Assembly: GCA_012034575.1 (NCBI GenBank)
Contig: JAAUPF010000005.1
Span: forward strand, 1-64,000
Source: Richelia sp. CSU_2_1
Lineage (GTDB): Bacteria > Cyanobacteriota > Cyanobacteriia > Cyanobacteriales > Microcoleaceae
DNA length: 64,000 nt
Reading direction: 5' to 3'
The position numbers and the translations under genes are program-made. Every line of letters begins with the position of its first letter. Within the stretch, counting starts at the first letter, position 1. The notes below the pieces were generated by a model. It ran no database searches, was not told the DNA's origin, and saw nothing but the letters and a program-made list of their open reading frames with translations. Shown here one piece after another: positions 7,546 through 17,190 of this stretch.

Positions 7546-10350
7546 TTAACTTTTAACAGTCATAGCCTCGATCGCCCTCTCCACCTCCTCACTTGCTACT
7601 GGCTTCGAGAAAAAGTATCCCTGCCCGTAGGCGCATTTCATAGTCTTAAGCTGAGCTATTTGCTGGGAGGTTTCTATCCCAGTAGCGATCGTACTCATAT
7701 CTAGCTCCTGCGCGATCGCAATAATTTTTTGCAGAGTTTCCAAGTTACCTTCGTGAGTATCCAGCCCGCTAACCACAGAGCAATCCAGCTTCAAACCATC
7801 TAATTTCCCGTACTTCATCCGGATCAAGCGGTGCAGGCGAGTTAAAGATTTATCGCTCAAACCGCAGTGGTCGATTTGCAATTTAACCCCCAACGCTTTG
7901 AGTTTGACAAACACGGCGTTAGCCAACTCAGAATTGTGGGTCACCACTTCCTCGGAAAGTTCTAGCTTCAAGCTTGCAGCATTAAGATTTTTTTCCTTGA
8001 GAATTTGACCGACTTGCTCCACAAAATCTGGTTGGAAAAACTGTTTGCCAGTTAAGTTAACGCTAACTGTCAAAGGATGGTAGCGATCGAATTGCTGCTG
8101 CCAAATCCGCAACTGACTGGAAGCTTGCCGCAGCACCCACTCGCCTATAGGCACAATTAAACCGCTTGCTTCAGCAGCAGGAATAAACTCGCCTGGAACC
8201 AGCAATCCGCGAGTTGGGTGCTGCCAGCGCAACAGCGCCTCAAAAGCGGTAATCTTATTAGTTTCCAGCGAAACTACTGGTTGATAGTAAAGCCGAAACT
8301 CCTCAAGTTGAATTGCCTGCCGCAAATCGTTCTCTACCTGAACGGATACAACATCGCTAACACTTGCTTGCTTCAAGAAACTTCCGGCGAGATCCGTTGT
8401 TTCCTTGTCTGTCTTCGAGTGCAAATTAACCGTAGAATATCCCGGAACGTATTCAGGTACTAACTGCTCCAGCAAAAACACGATTAAATTAGCATCATTG
8501 CGATCGGCGGCTTCACAAAGATCTGCTACGTCTTCATCAATATTTTCTCGCATGATGCGGCTGGCATTGCCGACAATCATAATTTTTTCATGTTGAGTTT
8601 TGTCGTAGGTTTCGCCGGGAATAAACAGTTCTTCAAACAATTTTTCTCCGGGTCTGAGTCCCGTAAACGCAATATCGATGTCTTTCCCCAATTCGTATCC
8701 CGAGAGGCGAATTAAATCTTTTGCCAAGTCAACAATTCTGACTGGTTCTCCCATGTCGAGCATGAATACTTGACCCCCGTGACCGAGCACTGCCGCCTGT
8801 AACAGCAGTTGTACTGCTTCGGGAATTGTCATGAAATAGCGACAGATATCTGGATGGGTAATGGTGATCGGCCCGCCTTCAGCAATTTGCCGTTTGAAGG
8901 TGGGGACGACGCTGCCGCGACTGCCGAGAACGTTGCCGAAACGCACGACGACAAAGGGTTTGCCGCTGGTTTTAGCAGCTTGCAGCACCAACATTTCGGC
9001 AACTCTTTTACTGGCTCCCATAATGTTAGTAGGATTTACCGCTTTGTCGGTCGAAATCATCACAAAGTGTTCGACATCGTATTTTAAAGCCATATCTAAC
9101 AAGTTTTTTGTACCTCTCACATTGTTAGTAATGGCTTCCGGCGGATTTAATTCCATCATGGGTACGTGTTTGTGAGCCGCTGCGTGAAAAATGATATCAG
9201 GTCTAATTTTTTCAAACAGGTATTCTAAGCGATCGACAAAGCGAATATCGGCTATAAATGTGGTTAATCTGGGCGAATTGTCTGGGATTTTACCTTCTTT
9301 TTGCAAATCAGCAATTACTCTGTTTAGTTCCTGTTGAATGTTGAATACAGAGTTTTCTCCGTGCCCGACAAGGATGATTTCTTCCGGATTTGATTTTAAA
9401 ACTTGCCGGCAAAGTTCGCTGCCGATCGAACCCCCCGCGCCTGTAATTAAAACTTTTTTGCCTCTAATAAATGCAGCTACTCGATCGATCTCGGTTTGGA
9501 TGGATGCGCGGCGCAGCAAATCCTCAATTTGGACTTCTCTGACGCTACCCAAACTAACGCGGCCGCCGAGGATTTCGCTAATTCCAGGTAAAGTGCTGGT
9601 AGGAATTCCGATCGACTGACAAATTTCAACGATTTCTCGAATTTGTTTCCCCGAAGCTGTGGGTATGGCGATGATAACTTTGCGAATATTTAACTCTCTG
9701 ACTACTTGGGGAATTTGATAGCGGTTGCCCAATACACTTATGCCGCGAATCCGCAAGTTGAGTTTTTTCGGATCGTCGTCAATGAAAGCTGCCGGGTAAA
9801 GTCCTAGCTGCGGGCTGCGCTGCATTTTTTGCAGTAAAGAAATGCCTGCACTGCCCGCCCCGACTATCAACAGGCGATCGCAGTGCTGAAATTTCCGCCC
9901 TCTTTCCTGCAAGCGTTCGATCGCTGGAATGCTGAAGCGAATGCTTCCTATAATGATAAAGCTTAAGAGTGCGTCCAGCAGCAAGATCGATCGGGGCAGC
10001 GCATTCGCAGGCAAACCAGTTAAATGAAAAACAGCTTTCAGCAAAAATGTTTCTAATACTAGGGCTACACATATCAGCATCCCTATATATCCTAATTCGT
10101 CAATACCGGCATACCTCCAGTAGCGCCTGTAAAGTCCGAACGTATAAAACACTGCCAGTTTTGTCACCACGAACACCAGCGTTGCTAATATTAGCGCCTG
10201 GGTGTACGGAGCGATCGCAAAAGTGTTATCTAAACGAATGAACAGAGCTAAGAGTGGCGTAACTGCCAACACCAATGTATCTACGATCGAGAAAGGGCGA
10301 TTTCTTAACCCCATTAATCCTTTAAAAAAAAATTTCATCGCCGTATCCAT
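7546..10350 (-). CDS. Membrane nucleotide-sugar 4,6-dehydratase (FlaA1/CapD/WbpM type) fused to a degenerate EAL domain
   Basis: A 934-residue continuous reading frame. Residues about 20-145 contain four membrane helices, followed by a CoA-binding-type Rossmann domain (GAGSAGISL, about 162). A short-chain dehydrogenase/epimerase domain follows, with ITGAGGSIGSELC (about 300), the active-site segment STDKAVNPTNIMGASKR and the ending LRPGEKLFEELF, as in WbpM/FlaA1 UDP-GlcNAc 4,6-dehydratases. Residues about 672-934 add an EAL domain: EALLRW (704-709), SVNLTGKQF, KLELSEE and YGQGYFFSKP are kept. However, the metal motif DDFG reads DHCG (827-830) and the catalytic AEGVE reads ATGIE (890 is Thr). 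The domain is therefore probably a c-di-GMP sensor or scaffold rather than a phosphodiesterase. First gene of the minus-strand polysaccharide cluster. The fusion is not usual for the family. Confidence 0.9.
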   Translation of the reverse strand: MDTAMKFFFKGLMGLRNRPFSIVDTLVLAVTPLLALFIRLDNTFAIAPYTQALILATLVFVVTKLAVFYTFGLYRRYWRYAGIDELGYIGMLICVALVLETFLLKAVFHLTGLPANALPRSILLLDALLSFIIIGSIRFSIPAIERLQERGRKFQHCDRLLIVGAGSAGISLLQKMQRSPQLGLYPAAFIDDDPKKLNLRIRGISVLGNRYQIPQVVRELNIRKVIIAIPTASGKQIREIVEICQSIGIPTSTLPGISEILGGRVSLGSVREVQIEDLLRRASIQTEIDRVAAFIRGKKVLITGAGGSIGSELCRQVLKSNPEEIILVGHGENSVFNIQQELNRVIADLQKEGKIPDNSPRLTTFIADIRFVDRLEYLFEKIRPDIIFHAAAHKHVPMMELNPPEAITNNVRGTKNLLDMALKYDVEHFVMISTDKAVNPTNIMGASKRVAEMLVLQAAKTSGKPFVVVRFGNVLGSRGSVVPTFKRQIAEGGPITITHPDICRYFMTIPEAVQLLLQAAVLGHGGQVFMLDMGEPVRIVDLAKDLIRLSGYELGKDIDIAFTGLRPGEKLFEELFIPGETYDKTQHEKIMIVGNASRIMRENIDEDVADLCEAADRNDANLIVFLLEQLVPEYVPGYSTVNLHSKTDKETTDLAGSFLKQASVSDVVSVQVENDLRQAIQLEEFRLYYQPVVSLETNKITAFEALLRWQHPTRGLLVPGEFIPAAEASGLIVPIGEWVLRQASSQLRIWQQQFDRYHPLTVSVNLTGKQFFQPDFVEQVGQILKEKNLNAASLKLELSEEVVTHNSELANAVFVKLKALGVKLQIDHCGLSDKSLTRLHRLIRMKYGKLDGLKLDCSVVSGLDTHEGNLETLQKIIAIAQELDMSTIATGIETSQQIAQLKTMKCAYGQGYFFSKPVASEEVERAIEAMTVKS

Positions 10351-10852
10351 ATCTATCCTCTGACAATAACGACAACTTACGTTAAAGCATGAATGTGCCT
10401 GTGTTTACTTCACCAACTCACCAGGTTCTAGTTATAAATACTGATTCGATCGACTTGCCAAGTCCTCAAGGGCAGTAGCTCCTACAAGATGTACTCTTGT
10501 AACTATCTTGGAGATAGATTTATTCATCTGACTTACCTTATCTCACATTTCCGCACAATTGCTAGGGGTACGGTTATTTTTTTACCATATCTTTACATAA
10601 ATTTTTGCGTGCTTTGCGGTTTTTGCGGGTAAATAGGTGTTTGTCTTTACACAAAGTTGCCTGTAATACTTATTTTTTCGTTCTGGAAGTATACTCAGTT
10701 ACTCGATCGCCTTAAGATTGTTAAAGAAAATATATATTTTTTGCAAATAGGTAATTTACCGTAAAAAATATATTTGGGTTATTGACATTCGTATGTAATT
10801 ATACTAAAATTATATACTTATCTATATCAAATATTCAAACATAAATTTATCT
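10351..10852. other. Divergent intergenic region of the polysaccharide cluster
   Basis: About 500 bp between the dehydratase-EAL gene (minus) and the Wzc-type gene (plus). A+T rich, with a short hairpin ACAAGA/TCTTGT at 10484-10500 and a sigma70-like promoter near the plus-strand gene (annotated separately). No open frame or tRNA is visible. Its length and position make it the likely regulatory region for both transcription units. Confidence 0.5.
10782..10810 (+). promoter_or_regulatory. Sigma70-type promoter for the Wzc-like gene
   Basis: A consensus -35 box TTGACA (10782-10787) and TAAAAT as -10 (10805-10810) are separated by 17 bp, about 45 bp before the ATG at 10853. The surroundings are A+T rich. 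Predicted by eye only. Confidence 0.5.
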
Positions 10853-13057
10853 ATGGAACCCGCAGAAACTGGTATAGAGCTTCAGCAATACTGGCAAATT
10901 ATCAAGCGGCGCTGGCTGCCCGCGTTAATCGTATTTGCCTCAATTCTCGCATTTGTCAGCTACAGCATACTTAAGGAAAAGCCGATTTATGAAGCAGAAG
11001 GCAAGCTCTTATTAAAAAAGGCAACAGCGGGTGCTTCTTTAACCGAAGTAGGAAAAGAAATAGGACAGCTAACTCCCGCAGCAGAGCAAAGCAATCCTCT
11101 GACTACCGAGATCGAGGTAATTCGCTCTACGGAACTTGTAGACAAAACAATAAATAAATTACATTTAAAAGATGAAACAGGCAAGCGTTTGAAAACAAAA
11201 GATTTTTTAAAAAAGCTGACCGTTGCTAGCGTTCGGGGAGCGGATATTCTGACACTTTCCTACAAAAGCAAAAGTCCCAAACAAGCAGCAGAAGTTGTCA
11301 GGTATTTGATGGATATTTACCTAGAAAATAATTTAAAAGTAAATCGCTTAGAAGCTGTATCAGTCCGTCAGTTTATAGAAAAAAAATTACCTGCTGCTGA
11401 AAACTTAATGCGTTTAAATGCAGCAGCATTGAGCGATTTTAAAGAAAAAAATAAAGTAGTAAATTTAGAAGAAGAAGCTAAATCGGCGGTGGCTGTTATG
11501 GCTCAGTTAGAAAGCCAGATAGATGACGCTAAGTCTGATTTAGTCAAAGCAACTGCTAAGTCTGAAGCATTTCAAAAAGAATTGCAGATGAATCCACAGC
11601 AGGCATTAACAGCGAGCAACCTCAGCCAGTCTAGTGCTGTGCAGGAAGCTCTGAAAGAATACCAGCAAGTAGAACGTCAATTAACTTTAGAAAAAAACCG
11701 CTATCAGGAAAGCTCACCAATAATAACTAGGCTGGAAACTAAAAAAGCTTCTTTGAAAGCTTTACTAGACCAACAAATACAGCAGATTGTCGGCCCTGTT
11801 CCACAACAGTACGATGAAAGTTTGCAGATTGGAGAAGTAAAGCCAAAACTCATCGAAGAGTTTATCAAAGTAGATGTAGAACGACAAGGCTTAGCCGATC
11901 GAGTTTCTATTTTATCAAACGCGCTAGTTGGCTACAAGCAGCGAGTGCAAAGTTTGCCGACACTGGAGAAACAACAGCGCCAACTATCCAGAAAGCTGGA
12001 AGAAGCTGAATTCGCTTATGCAGAATTGCAAAAAAAACTTCAGGAAATTCGGATCGCTGAAAATCAGAAAGTGGGTAATGCTCGGATTATCCAACAAGCT
12101 AGCCTTCCTCAAGAGCCAGTAGCGTCTCGCAAATCTCTAATGTTAGTGTCAGGTGCTATGTTGGGAACTTTGGCTGGTATAGCTGCGGCTCTAGTTTTAG
12201 AATCGCAAGACAAATCTGTCAAAACTATTGATGAAGCCAGGGATTTATTTGGTTTGACATTGTTAGGAGTGATTCCCGCACATAAATCGGAAAAAAATAG
12301 CTGGGGCAATTTCCTGCGACCTAGTTCTGGTAATGGAGATTCTGAACCATCTCCGGGACAGATTGTGGTGAAAGATACTCCTCATACCAGTATCAGCGCT
12401 GCTTACAGGATGCTGCAAGCAAATCTGAGGTTTCTGTGTTCGGATAAAGAACTAAAAGTTATTGTGGTTAGCAGTTCGCTGCCGCAGGAGGGTAAGTCTA
12501 CAGTAGCTGCTAATTTGGCGGCAACTGTTGCTCAATTAGGACGCAAAGTTTTGCTGGTAGATGCGGATATGCACCGCCCGGTGCAACACCGAATTTGGGA
12601 TGTTCCCAATCAGGTGGGTTTGAGCAATGCGATTGTCGGACAAGCCCAATGGCAAAGCGCGATCGCCCCTGTGATGGATAATTTAGATCTGCTAAGTTGC
12701 GGGGTAATTCCACCTAACCCAATGGCTCTTTTAGACTCGCAGCGGATAACTTTGTTGATCGGACAATTTGCGAGCAATTACGATCTAGTCATCATCGACA
12801 CTCCTTCTTTAAATGTTGCTGCCGACGCTCCGATTCTCGGTAAAAAAGCAGACGGTATTTTAATGGTAGCGCGGCCGGGCGTACTGTATTCTGGCAGCGT
12901 GGCTTTTGCTAAAGATTTGTTAAAGAAATCCAATCAACACGTACTCGGTATGGTAGTGAATGGGGTGGTTCCCAAGAACGAACCCCACAGTCATTACTAT
13001 TTTGCGAATGAATCTTACACGCAAGTACAAAGTCCGAGCAAACAGAAAAAAGCTTAA
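10853..13057 (+). CDS. Wzc-like polysaccharide co-polymerase / BY-kinase
   Basis: A 734-residue protein. The N-terminal Wzz domain begins with IELQQYWQIIKRRWLPALIVF (first membrane helix about 20-42). A long periplasmic coiled-coil stretch (about 170-400) ends in the second helix SLMLVSGAMLGTLAGIAAAL (about 430). The cytoplasmic tyrosine-kinase domain has Walker A PQEGKSTVAANL (Lys about 548), Walker A' VLLVDADMHRP and Walker B LVIIDTPS (about 643). A short tail with three tyrosines (HYYFANESY) is the expected autophosphorylation cluster. It should control chain length and export of the polymer made by the cluster on the opposite strand. Start chosen at the ATG 45 bp after the predicted promoter. 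Confidence 0.92.
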   Translation: MEPAETGIELQQYWQIIKRRWLPALIVFASILAFVSYSILKEKPIYEAEGKLLLKKATAGASLTEVGKEIGQLTPAAEQSNPLTTEIEVIRSTELVDKTINKLHLKDETGKRLKTKDFLKKLTVASVRGADILTLSYKSKSPKQAAEVVRYLMDIYLENNLKVNRLEAVSVRQFIEKKLPAAENLMRLNAAALSDFKEKNKVVNLEEEAKSAVAVMAQLESQIDDAKSDLVKATAKSEAFQKELQMNPQQALTASNLSQSSAVQEALKEYQQVERQLTLEKNRYQESSPIITRLETKKASLKALLDQQIQQIVGPVPQQYDESLQIGEVKPKLIEEFIKVDVERQGLADRVSILSNALVGYKQRVQSLPTLEKQQRQLSRKLEEAEFAYAELQKKLQEIRIAENQKVGNARIIQQASLPQEPVASRKSLMLVSGAMLGTLAGIAAALVLESQDKSVKTIDEARDLFGLTLLGVIPAHKSEKNSWGNFLRPSSGNGDSEPSPGQIVVKDTPHTSISAAYRMLQANLRFLCSDKELKVIVVSSSLPQEGKSTVAANLAATVAQLGRKVLLVDADMHRPVQHRIWDVPNQVGLSNAIVGQAQWQSAIAPVMDNLDLLSCGVIPPNPMALLDSQRITLLIGQFASNYDLVIIDTPSLNVAADAPILGKKADGILMVARPGVLYSGSVAFAKDLLKKSNQHVLGMVVNGVVPKNEPHSHYYFANESYTQVQSPSKQKKA

Positions 13058-13171
13058 ACAGTTGAGAGTTGATAGTTGATATCTCCAACAAATTCACCCC
13101 TACAAGTATCTGCAACTGATGCTATCAGACACGATATGAAAGCGCGATCGCACTTTGATCCTACCAGACTG

Positions 13172-13591
13172 CTAAATAGTCCAATCTTCAAAATTCAAAC
13201 CGGGTACGCGCTCAAAATCCCGTCTATTTCGCGTCACTAAAATGCCCTTTCTGGAAATAACAGTAGCTGCAATCCTTAAATCTTGAGTACCGATGCGAAT
13301 TTTTTGACGCACCAGTTCGGCATAACAATTATAAGCATCCAAATCAAAAGCAAGTAAGTTAATATTTGTGAAATCCTCCAAGGTTTTTTCGAGTTGTTTG
13401 TAAGCAAATGTCATTGTATTTGCTGAGTTAGCGCTTTTTATCTGATTGAGTCGCCCATACAATTGTTCTACAACAGTAACCATTGTAATTGCAATTTCTT
13501 CATCACTGACGGTATTAATGCGCTGTATTAGTTGCGGATAACCTCTTTGTAAAAGGGAGAAATGATCTGTGTCTAACACCCACAAAGTCAT
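13172..13591 (-). CDS. PIN-domain ribonuclease toxin (VapC-like)
   Basis: A 139-residue PIN protein. Acidic metal-binding residues are visible in order: VLDTDHF (Asp7, Asp9), TVVEQLYG (Glu), GTQDLRIAA (Asp) and TRNRRDFERVPGL (Asp). These are the conserved positions of VapC-type toxins, which cleave tRNA or rRNA and are kept silent by the partner antitoxin. Its ATG overlaps the stop of the upstream gene by four bases (ATGA, 13588-13591), so translation should be coupled. The partner is not a usual VapB but a duplicated HicB-like protein. Confidence 0.85.
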   Translation of the reverse strand: MTLWVLDTDHFSLLQRGYPQLIQRINTVSDEEIAITMVTVVEQLYGRLNQIKSANSANTMTFAYKQLEKTLEDFTNINLLAFDLDAYNCYAELVRQKIRIGTQDLRIAATVISRKGILVTRNRRDFERVPGLNFEDWTI

Positions 13592-14160
13592 TGAGCTACT
13601 TCCTCCGCATCCAGTTTGCGGTAATACTCTTCCATCTCTGCATCTAGTTCGCGACGATAAGCTTCAATATCTGCTTGCATTGCTTCAAATTGCGGATCGT
13701 CTTTGTACTTACCAGCTAACTTCATCCAAGGATTGTCAGGTTTGGTTTTTTTTATTTCTAGTGAAATGACTTCAGCTTTTTCAAGTCGATCTCTCGCAAT
13801 TTTGCTAATACTGGAAATAGCCTCTTCGCGGCTATTTCCCTCAGCTTTACATTCGGATAATCCCAAAACTATCGCTTCATATTTTCCCTCTGTTTTCTGT
13901 TCGATGAGAACTGTCAAGGCTGGTATATTGGGTTTGGGTTCCGGTATTTCTAAAGAAATGAGTTCAGCTTTTTCTAAACGATTTGCGATCGCAAAGCCCA
14001 GATTTGCGATCGCCTCGTCCCGATTACTTCCCTCAGCTTTACATTCTGGTAATCCCAACACCATCGCTTGATATTTGCCTTCTGTTTCCTGTTCAATAAT
14101 GGCTGTTAAGGAAAAGTCAGTTGATTTGTCTGCAGGCTTCAGCAATATTTTAGCAGTCAT
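13588..14160 (-). CDS. Tandem HicB-like antitoxin paired with PIN toxin
   Basis: 190 residues from the ATG at 14160; an upstream TTG at 14181 is less likely. Two copies of a HicB-like module are visible: LTAIIEQETEGKYQAMVLGLPECKAEG and LTVLIEQKTEGKYEAIVLGLSECKAEG, each followed by a helix ending LEKAE(L/V)ISLEI. The duplicate is so close that internal gene duplication is clear. The C-terminal tail (NPWMKLAGKYKDDPQFEA onward) is charged and helical and is the likely toxin-blocking segment, as in other cyanobacterial PIN partners. No DNA-binding domain is obvious. Stop and toxin start overlap. The antitoxin role is inferred from overlap and position. Confidence 0.7.
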   Translation of the reverse strand: MTAKILLKPADKSTDFSLTAIIEQETEGKYQAMVLGLPECKAEGSNRDEAIANLGFAIANRLEKAELISLEIPEPKPNIPALTVLIEQKTEGKYEAIVLGLSECKAEGNSREEAISSISKIARDRLEKAEVISLEIKKTKPDNPWMKLAGKYKDDPQFEAMQADIEAYRRELDAEMEEYYRKLDAEEVAQ

Positions 14161-14334
14161 CGCAGTAAAATTAAGTAACAATGATTCCTTTGATTATAGC
14201 AATAATTATGTGGACCTAAATGTGGCGATTGCCACTTGCTTTAAGCCTGACAAAATATTCAGGGTTTCCCATCCCCGCTGATGATGGCGGATTGTTTTTA
14301 TAGCCCGATTTAAATCTAAGTCTTACAAACCTCG

Positions 14335-14366
14335 CTGTCAACTGTCAACTGTCAACTGTCAACTGT
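14335..14366. repeat. Heptanucleotide tandem repeat CTGTCAA
   Basis: Four and a half copies of a 7-bp unit (CTGTCAA) directly after the stop of the nucleotidyltransferase-fold gene. The same unit occurs on either strand at many other gene ends in the window. Confidence 0.85.
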
Positions 14367-14990
14367 TTACTCACCCATTTCTAACTTTCCCAGTACGATT
14401 AAACTTTCTAAATCTTCCACAGCATCAGGAAGGAAATTTTGTACCGCCCTTCTTACCAACCCCAAAGCAGTTTCGTCAGCACATCCCAACATCCGCGTTA
14501 AATCGCCTATATCGATACCGCGACTAGCCTGTAGTTTCATCAAAACCAGATAAGGCAATCCGATAATTGGCAACCCATCGGGGGAAGGATTGGGATTTCT
14601 AATTGCCTCTGACACCCAAGAATCTTTTGATTCAATTACATCTAAATAAGTGCCGTCCGGCAATTCCCAAGTGCTACCGCCAATGCTAAGTTCTCCCGTT
14701 CTTCTGCTACCAGATTGCTCTAATTCTCGATAAAGATTATCAGCATCCTGAGTTAATACTAAAATATCCAGGTCATCGGTCATTCGTTCAGGCATATAGA
14801 GGCGAGTAGCAATCCCTCCTACTACTACAAAAAGAGTCTTTTGAATAATTGTTTTAATGTTTGTCACGGGATGATTCCAGGTTCTTTTTTTTAGAAATTC
14901 TTGACTGCTGCCACTACCGGGACGGCATCTACGCAGTGCAATTTCAATGTAAAGTTTGCGTCTTTGTTCGGGAAGCTTGAGATTTAGCAT
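14367..14990 (-). CDS. Nucleotidyltransferase-fold protein (AbiEii/MNT-like)
   Basis: A 207-residue protein with FVVVGGIATRLYMPERMTDDLDILV (about residues 53-77, given in pieces): a Gly-Gly turn followed by DDLDI, the acid pair of the DNA polymerase beta-like nucleotidyltransferase fold. Further on, DVIESKD and GLPYLVLMKLQASR match the AbiEii/MNT-type layout, where a third acid and a Lys-rich helix follow. Such proteins act as toxins or antitoxins or have unknown roles. No HEPN partner is next to it. It lies between a PIN module and lepA. N-terminal 45 residues have no recognisable fold. Confidence 0.6.
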   Translation of the reverse strand: MLNLKLPEQRRKLYIEIALRRCRPGSGSSQEFLKKRTWNHPVTNIKTIIQKTLFVVVGGIATRLYMPERMTDDLDILVLTQDADNLYRELEQSGSRRTGELSIGGSTWELPDGTYLDVIESKDSWVSEAIRNPNPSPDGLPIIGLPYLVLMKLQASRGIDIGDLTRMLGCADETALGLVRRAVQNFLPDAVEDLESLIVLGKLEMGE

Positions 14991-15048
14991 AATTATAAGT
15001 TAAAAACTTTTGTCAGGACGATCGCCCGCGCGATCGCCCTTACCCAAA

Positions 15049-16863
15049 TTACGAATCTCGATCGAGCTTTAACACCGCCATAAAAGCCTCCTGCGGCACG
15101 TCTACAGTACCCACAGACTTCATCCGTTTTTTACCCTTAGCTTGCTTTTGCAGCAGCTTTTTCTTCCGCGAAATATCCCCGCCGTAACACTTCGCCAAAA
15201 CATCTTTTCGCAAAGCTGGAATGTGTTCCGAAGCAATTACTTTTGCGCCAATTGCTGCTTGAATCGGCACCTTAAATTGGTGGCGGGGAATCAATTCCTT
15301 GAGTTTTTCAGTCAAGCCGCGACCGACATTGTAAGCTTTATCTCGGTGTACGATCATCGCCAAAGCATCCACCGGATCGCCGTTAATTAAAATGTCCAAT
15401 TTCACCAGCGGATTTTCCCGATAGCCGATGAGATGGTATTCCATGCTCGCATAACCGCGCGATCGCGATTTCATCTGATCGAAAAAGTCCGTTACCACCT
15501 CCGCCAAAGGCAACTCGTAAATCAATGTAGTTCGCCCCTGACTCAAATATTTCATATCCTTAAAAATGCCCCGCCGACTCTGAGACAATTCCATCAACGT
15601 CCCCACATAACTTTCCGGGGATAGCATTTCTACCTGCACGTAAGGCTCCTCAATTTTATCGCGATACTGAGGGTCTGGCAAGTGGCTCGGATTGTCGATC
15701 GTCAACAATTCTCCTTTAATTGTGGTGACTTGATAAACCACCGAAGGAGCCGTCACAATCAAATCTAAATTGTATTCTCTTTCCAGTCTTTCCTGCACGA
15801 TTTCCATGTGCAGCAAACCCAAGAAACCGCAGCGGAAACCAAATCCCATCGCGCTCGATGTTTCCGGTTCGTAAGAAAGCGCCGCATCGTTGAGTTCTAG
15901 TTTTTCCAAAGCTTCCCGCAAGTCTGGAAATTGGTCTGCATCGATCGGGAACAAGCCGCAAAAAACCATCGGTTTCGCTTCGGTATAACCGGGCCAAGGT
16001 TCCGGTGCCGGCTTTTTCACCAAAGTAATTGTATCTCCGACGCGGGCATCAGCTACTGCCTTAATTGCCGCGCCCAGATAACCGACTTCTCCCGCGTGGA
16101 GTTCGTCTACTGGAATTTGAGTCGGTGAAAGCACTCCCAATTCATCGATGACATATTCTTTACCAGAAACCATCAATAAAACTCGATCGCCCTTTTTGAC
16201 ACTGCCATCCATCACCCGGAAATAAACAATTACTCCCCGATAAGCGTCGTAATAACTATCAAAAATTAGCGCCCTGAGCGGCTTATCAACAGTATCCTGG
16301 GGTGGCGGCACCTTTTCGACGATCGCCTCCAAAATATCATCAATGCCGATACCTTCCTTCGCAGAAGCTAGAATCGCATCACTACAGTCGAGTCCGACAA
16401 TTTCTTCGATTTCCCCTTTGACCCTTTCTGGTTCTGCCCCCGGTAGGTCAATTTTATTTAAAACTGTAATAATTTCTAAGTCATTTGCCAGAGCTAGGTA
16501 GACATTTGCCAAGGTTTGTGCTTCCACGCCTTGAGATGCGTCAACCACCAGTAGCGCACCTTCGCAAGCAGCGAGCGATCGCGAAACTTCGTAGGAGAAG
16601 TCTACGTGTCCGGGAGTGTCGATCAGATTCAGGACGTACTCCTGACCGTCTTTGGCAGTATAATTCATCCGAGCAGCTTGCAGCTTGATCGTGATTCCGC
16701 GCTCGCGTTCGAGATCCATGTTGTCTAAAAACTGCTCCTTCATCTCCCGTGCTTGCACTGTCCCAGTGGCCTGCAACAGGCGATCGGCCAAAGTCGATTT
16801 TCCGTGGTCGATGTGAGCAATAATCGAAAAATTGCGAATGCGAGATACAGGGACGTTTGTCAT
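15049..16863 (-). CDS. lepA: Elongation factor 4 (LepA), back-translocating ribosomal GTPase
   Basis: 604 residues from [24 protein letters not shown]. This start, rather than the in-frame one 15 codons upstream, gives the usual LepA length. Seen: G1 [10 protein letters not shown]3 DTPGHVDF, G4 NKID, then EF-Tu-like domain II, and the LepA-specific C-terminal domain ending with [19 protein letters not shown], the basic tail that contacts the peptidyl transferase centre. Cytoplasmic and membrane-associated; it rescues ribosomes stalled by stress. Single gene, no operon partner visible. The upstream 90 bp contain a 13-bp tandem repeat. Confidence 0.97.
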   Translation of the reverse strand: MTNVPVSRIRNFSIIAHIDHGKSTLADRLLQATGTVQAREMKEQFLDNMDLERERGITIKLQAARMNYTAKDGQEYVLNLIDTPGHVDFSYEVSRSLAACEGALLVVDASQGVEAQTLANVYLALANDLEIITVLNKIDLPGAEPERVKGEIEEIVGLDCSDAILASAKEGIGIDDILEAIVEKVPPPQDTVDKPLRALIFDSYYDAYRGVIVYFRVMDGSVKKGDRVLLMVSGKEYVIDELGVLSPTQIPVDELHAGEVGYLGAAIKAVADARVGDTITLVKKPAPEPWPGYTEAKPMVFCGLFPIDADQFPDLREALEKLELNDAALSYEPETSSAMGFGFRCGFLGLLHMEIVQERLEREYNLDLIVTAPSVVYQVTTIKGELLTIDNPSHLPDPQYRDKIEEPYVQVEMLSPESYVGTLMELSQSRRGIFKDMKYLSQGRTTLIYELPLAEVVTDFFDQMKSRSRGYASMEYHLIGYRENPLVKLDILINGDPVDALAMIVHRDKAYNVGRGLTEKLKELIPRHQFKVPIQAAIGAKVIASEHIPALRKDVLAKCYGGDISRKKKLLQKQAKGKKRMKSVGTVDVPQEAFMAVLKLDRDS

Positions 16864-16943
16864 AGGAGGTATCGGCAAAAGATTGACTTTTGTTGTATGA
16901 TTGCACAAGCAAGAGTAGAGCGCTTGCTTAAACCAGTTACTGG

Positions 16944-16992
16944 GATAGCGATCTGAGATAGCGATCTGAGATAGCGATCTGAGATAGCGATC
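16944..16992. repeat. 13-bp tandem repeat upstream of lepA
   Basis: Three full copies of GATAGCGATCTGA plus GATAGCGATC. Each contains the GCGATC core of the HIP1 octamer. It sits 80-130 bp before the lepA start, in the likely promoter/leader region. The rest of the gap up to 17190 shows no gene. Confidence 0.85.
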
Positions 16993-17190
16993 GAACAGCC
17001 AGCGAGGCCAACCTCCTCGCGTTTGCTTTTTTCCTTAATTGCCGTCCGATCGAGTCAAGACGCACAAAAGGAAAAAAACTTCTCTCTATCATTGTACGGG
17101 ACGCTCTCAATCGGTTGAAGTAAAATTGGGTGCAAATCTCTAACTTCAAAATACCAGTCCAGTTAGGTTATCCCGCGTGGGGTTAGCAAA

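Noticed and set aside
9779-10072. 97-codon ORF inside the dehydratase gene
   Set aside because: Same-strand overlap in another frame of a fully conserved enzyme; composition is Arg/Cys-rich shadow coding.
15716-15997. Overlapping ORF inside lepA
   Set aside because: Out-of-frame shadow of a conserved gene, no motif.
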